Of a DNA stretch of 64,000 bases, positions 60,846 through 64,000 are shown piece after piece (within the stretch, counting starts at the first letter, position 1; the number at the start of each line of letters is the position of its first letter). Below the pieces are notes generated by a model, which had not been told where the DNA came from, did not search any database, and saw only the letters and a program-made list of their open reading frames with translations. A program made the translations under genes and the position numbers. Source of the DNA: Rhodoferax ferrireducens (GTDB lineage: Bacteria > Pseudomonadota > Gammaproteobacteria > Burkholderiales > Burkholderiaceae_C); the NCBI GenBank assembly GCA_002083775.1, contig MTEI01000002.1, positions 1 to 64,000 on the forward strand, read 5' to 3'.

Positions 60846-62455
60846 CACGCCGCGTCGCGCAGTCCACCCTCCATCTGAACGAGCCTGGGCGCGAATACCG
60901 CATTGGGCTGCCTGACGGGCGCTGGGTCTGGCACCGCACCATGAGCCGTGTGGCCGCGCGCAACGCAGCAGGCCAGCCTGCAGTGATGGCTGGCGGCACG
61001 GTGAATATCACCGAACAAAAGCATGCCGAGTTGGCCCTGCGCGCCAGCGAGGAACATGCAAACCGCCTGGCCACCATGCTGCGCCTGGTGAGTGACAACG
61101 TGCCCGACATGATCTGGGCCAAAGACCTCAACAAGCGTTACCTGTTTGCCAACAAGGCGGTTTGCGAACAGCTGTTGGGCGCCACGTCGCCCGACGAGGT
61201 CATCGGCCGCGACGATCTTTTTTTTGGCCAGCGTGCCCGTATCAGTCATCCGGGCAACCCGCTTTGGCATACGCTGGGTGATTCCAGTCTGGAAAGTGAC
61301 GAAGAAACCCTGCTTCAAGGCATAACGCAACGGTTTGAGGAGGCGGGTTACTTGAAGGGGCAGTTTGTGGTGTTGGATGTGCACAAGGCGCCGTTACTGG
61401 ACGATCAGGGTCATGTCATGGGCGTGGTGGGAACCGCCCGCGATGTGACAGCGCAAAAAGCGGCGCAGGACAAATTGCGCCTGGCTGCCTTGGTGCTGGA
61501 AAACAGCAGCGAGGCCATGCTGGCCACCGATAACAGCAACTGCATTGTGGACATCAACCCGGCGTTCACCACCCTGACCGGCTACACCCGTTTGGACGTG
61601 CTGGGCCAGGATCCGTCGATGTTGAACTCTGGCCGCCAGAGCGCAGACTTTTACAAAGGCATGTGGTCGGATCTCAACACCAAGGGCCATTGGCAGGGCG
61701 AACTGTGGAACAAGCGCAAAAGCGGTGAAATCTATGCCGAGTGGCTGACCATCAATACCATTTATCTGGAAGACGGCTCGGTACACAGGCGGGTGGCGCT
61801 GTTCTCGGACGTGACCCAGAAAAAACAGGCCGAAGAGCTGATCTGGCGCCAAGCCAACTTTGATGCTCTGACCGGCCTGCCCAACCGGCGCATGTTTCTG
61901 GACCGCTTGGGGCAAGAGCTGCTCAAGGCGCAGCGCTCTGGCCATCGGCTGGCGCTGTTCTTCCTGGACCTGGACCATTTCAAGGAGGTCAACGACACCC
62001 TGGGCCACGAAACCGGCGATTTGCTGCTGGTGGAGGCAGCGCAGCGTATTGCTGCCAGCGTGCGCGTGTCTGACACGGTGGCGCGCCTGGCAGGCGACGA
62101 GTTCACTGTGATCCTGACTGAATTGGACGACCCGACCCGGGTGGAGACCATTGCGCGCAACATCATTGGCGCGCTTTCCCGTTCCTACAACTTTGATCGC
62201 CGCCCGGCGCGCGTCACGGTCAGCATCGGCATCACCTTTTACCCGGAGGACGGCATGACTGTCGACACGCTCATGGCCTGTGCCGATCAGGCTATGTATG
62301 AAGCCAAGCACGCAGGGCGCAACCGCTTCAGCTTCTACACCCCCGGCGATCCGGCAGCGCACCCGCGGGCAGGCGGTCTGTTTTTCAAATCCACGGCCGC
62401 CAGTGGGATCGAGTCCCTGTCTGTTAGCGCTGATGCACTCACCATTCCCGATTGA
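60815..62455 (+). CDS. PAS-GGDEF diguanylate cyclase, C-terminal part (frameshifted)
   Basis: A 546-residue frame beginning inside a PAS domain ('VHPDDRALLTRRVA'), then a second PAS (about 85-215), a third PAS (about 225-345, 'LVLENSSEAMLATDNSNCIVDINPAF') and a GGDEF domain (about 355-520). The active site is AGDEF in place of GGDEF, and RVSD five residues upstream is a complete inhibitory site. AGDEF proteins can be active cyclases. The apparent TTG start at 60815 has no ribosome binding site; restoring one base in GG at 60817-60818 joins it to the upstream frame as one protein of about 700 residues. Confidence 0.88.
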   Translation: MVHPDDRALLTRRVAQSTLHLNEPGREYRIGLPDGRWVWHRTMSRVAARNAAGQPAVMAGGTVNITEQKHAELALRASEEHANRLATMLRLVSDNVPDMIWAKDLNKRYLFANKAVCEQLLGATSPDEVIGRDDLFFGQRARISHPGNPLWHTLGDSSLESDEETLLQGITQRFEEAGYLKGQFVVLDVHKAPLLDDQGHVMGVVGTARDVTAQKAAQDKLRLAALVLENSSEAMLATDNSNCIVDINPAFTTLTGYTRLDVLGQDPSMLNSGRQSADFYKGMWSDLNTKGHWQGELWNKRKSGEIYAEWLTINTIYLEDGSVHRRVALFSDVTQKKQAEELIWRQANFDALTGLPNRRMFLDRLGQELLKAQRSGHRLALFFLDLDHFKEVNDTLGHETGDLLLVEAAQRIAASVRVSDTVARLAGDEFTVILTELDDPTRVETIARNIIGALSRSYNFDRRPARVTVSIGITFYPEDGMTVDTLMACADQAMYEAKHAGRNRFSFYTPGDPAAHPRAGGLFFKSTAASGIESLSVSADALTIPD

Positions 62456-62499
62456 TCCTTGGTCAAAAGCTGGCCCGCCGACCGCCGCAGCCGCACGGA

Positions 62500-62527
62500 T
62501 TGACGTCAGCGTATTTGCCATTAAGAT
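62500..62527 (+). promoter_or_regulatory. Probable sigma-70 promoter of the CBS-domain gene
   Basis: TTGACG (62500-62505) and TAAGAT (62522-62527) are separated by 16 bases, close to the sigma-70 consensus, and lie 45 bases before the CBS gene start. I judge this by eye only. Confidence 0.45.
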
Positions 62528-62571
62528 GGCGCGCTCGCTCCCAACTCAACCTCTACCAGACCAGGACCACC

Positions 62572-63042
62572 ATGAAAGTTGCTGACATTCTGCGCATCAA
62601 GGGCAGCACGTTGTACACGGTGACACCCGCCGAGCCCCTCATGAAAGCCCTGGCGCTGATGGCTGACCGCGACATCGGCTCGTTGGTGGTCATGGAGCAT
62701 GGCGACCTGGTGGGCATGCTCACCGTGCGCGAGCTGACTAACATTCTGGTCAAGACCGGCGGCAACATCGGCACCACCATTGTGCGCACCGCCATGGACG
62801 ACGCGCCGCTGACCTGCACCACCCAGACCGACATGGACGAAGTGCGCCGCATGATGCTGGACCGCCACGCCCGCTACATGCCGGTGATGGACAAGAAGAT
62901 GCTCATGGGCGTGATCAGCTTCCACGATGTGGCCCGCGCCGTGGTCGACAGCCAGAACTTCGAGAACAAGATGCTCAAGGCCTACATCCACGACTGGCCC
63001 GAAGGCGAGGGCGAGAATCCGGACGACGCGCCCAAGCTCTGA
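62572..63042 (+). CDS. CBS-domain pair protein
   Basis: A 156-residue protein made of two CBS domains (about 8-65 and 75-132). 'DRDIGSLVVMEHGDLVGMLTVRE' and 'ARYMPVMDKKMLMGVISFHDV' are the two core strands and helices. Such stand-alone pairs bind adenine nucleotides and act as sensors or regulators. AGGA precedes the ATG. It lies 70 bases upstream of aroC in the same direction, but I see no functional link. Confidence 0.9.
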   Translation: MKVADILRIKGSTLYTVTPAEPLMKALALMADRDIGSLVVMEHGDLVGMLTVRELTNILVKTGGNIGTTIVRTAMDDAPLTCTTQTDMDEVRRMMLDRHARYMPVMDKKMLMGVISFHDVARAVVDSQNFENKMLKAYIHDWPEGEGENPDDAPKL

Positions 63043-63112
63043 ACCGCCCGTATCTCAACCGACCGGGCAAGCTGCCAACGCGCCCTGCGGCGCTCTGGGA
63101 TAATCCAGCGCC

Positions 63113-64000
63113 ATGAGCGGTAATACATTTGGACAACTTTTCGCAGTCACCAATTTTGGTGAATCCCACGGCCCGGCCATTGGCTGCGTGATCGACGGCT
63201 GCCCGCCGGGCATGGCGCTGTGCGAGGCCGACATCCAGGGCGATCTGGACCGGCGTCGCCCCGGCACCAGCAAGTTCGTCACCCAGCGCAACGAGCCTGA
63301 CACGGTTGAAATTCTGTCCGGCGTGTTTGAGGGCAAAACCACCGGCACGCCCATCTGCCTGCTGATCAAAAACGCCGACCAGCGCAGCAAGGACTACGGC
63401 AACATTGTTAAGACCTTCCGCCCCGGCCACGCTGATTACGCCTATTTTCAGAAATACGGCATCCGCGACCCGCGGGGTGGGGGCCGCAGCAGCGCCCGCC
63501 TGACCGCGCCCATGGTGGCCGCCGGTGCGGTGGCCAAAAAGTGGCTGGCTGAGAAATATGGCACCACCTTCCGTGGTTGTATGACGCAGGTAGGCGAGTT
63601 GCCAGTGGCCTTCGAGTCCTGGGAATATGTGCCGCAAAACCCGTTTTTTGCACCGGTGGCGGATGTCTCACCGCTGGAAGCCTATATGGAAGCGCTGCGC
63701 AAAGACGGTGATTCGTGCGGCGCGCGGCTGCACGTGAGCGCGTCCAACGTGCCGGTGGGCCTGGGTGAGCCGCTGTTTGACAAGATGGACGCCGATATTG
63801 CCTACGCCATGATGGGCATCAACGCTGTCAAAGGCGTGGAAATTGGCGCTGGCTTTGCCTGCGTGGCACAGCGCGGCAGCCAACATGGCGATTCGCTCTC
63901 ACCCGTCGGGTTCAAAGGCAACAACGCCGGTGGCACGCTGGGCGGCATCACCTCGGGCCAGGACCTGGAAGTGTCGGTGGCGATCAAACCCACCAGCTCG
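63113..64000 (+). CDS. aroC: Chorismate synthase (partial, runs off the window)
   Basis: The first 296 residues of the last shikimate-pathway enzyme, which converts EPSP to chorismate using reduced FMN. '[21 protein letters not shown]' (His in GESHG) is the N-terminal signature, '[27 protein letters not shown]' the FMN and substrate region, and 'GIEIG'-type '[12 protein letters not shown]' the later core. The frame is open to the last base; the full protein should be about 360-370 residues. The ATG at 63113 matches the family start. Confidence 0.96.
   Translation, partial: MSGNTFGQLFAVTNFGESHGPAIGCVIDGCPPGMALCEADIQGDLDRRRPGTSKFVTQRNEPDTVEILSGVFEGKTTGTPICLLIKNADQRSKDYGNIVKTFRPGHADYAYFQKYGIRDPRGGGRSSARLTAPMVAAGAVAKKWLAEKYGTTFRGCMTQVGELPVAFESWEYVPQNPFFAPVADVSPLEAYMEALRKDGDSCGARLHVSASNVPVGLGEPLFDKMDADIAYAMMGINAVKGVEIGAGFACVAQRGSQHGDSLSPVGFKGNNAGGTLGGITSGQDLEVSVAIKPTSS

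Overview
The window looks like a chromosomal segment of a betaproteobacterium in the order Burkholderiales, most likely Comamonadaceae and close to Rhodoferax or Polaromonas. I infer this from the high GC content, the protein families and gene orders (pcm-rhodanese-tolC, phosphomannomutase-waaC-waaA, a YqjD/YqjE group), and a dispersed palindromic repeat of a kind I associate with that family. Most of it is ordinary core genome. I see no tRNA, rRNA, CRISPR array, prophage or intact insertion sequence.

Layout. 1-1.4 kb: a 5'-truncated diguanylate cyclase and a BON-domain lipoprotein. 1.5-9.9 kb: a cyclic beta-1,2-glucan synthase (NdvB type) split in two by a one-base frameshift. 10.4-15.9 kb: a hypothetical gene, then a translationally coupled export operon (NodT/TolC-like channel, MacA-like adaptor, ABC ATPase, MacB-like permease). 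16-24.3 kb: DUF1015, an Acg-like nitroreductase, small membrane proteins, a SOUL haem-binding protein, a decayed histidine phosphatase, a ferric-reductase-like flavoprotein and a diguanylate cyclase. 24.6-32.5 kb: gpmI diverging from ppk2, a P-type cation ATPase, and a YqjD/YqjE/AI-2E group. 32.6-35.6 kb: an exporter and two alkylation-repair genes (ogt, ada-alkA). 35.8-39.6 kb: phosphomannomutase, waaC and waaA for lipopolysaccharide. 39.7-47.2 kb: one strand carries tetR-adaptor-RND pump, then pcm-rhodanese-tolC, so the channel could serve the pump. 47.3-53 kb: xth, folA, two transporters, a HEPN/MNT toxin-antitoxin pair and thyA. 53.7-64 kb: an FAD oxidase, YihY, an outer-membrane barrel, a hydrolase, a homocysteine synthase, a frameshifted PAS-GGDEF gene, a CBS protein and the start of aroC.

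The unusual content is non-coding or superimposed on genes. A family of about 60-bp palindromic repeats (11 copies seen) lies between genes, ends two genes, and sits in frame inside waaC, waaA and xth. In waaC and waaA it is read in the same frame. Two hairpin structures match no element I know. At 53.1-53.6 kb there are two inverted copies of a long hairpin whose arms differ by compensating changes. At 58.6-58.84 kb two long-stem hairpins have 24-nt loops that are perfect reverse complements of each other. Several genes are decayed or frameshifted, which means either lineage-specific gene loss or homopolymer errors in the assembly.
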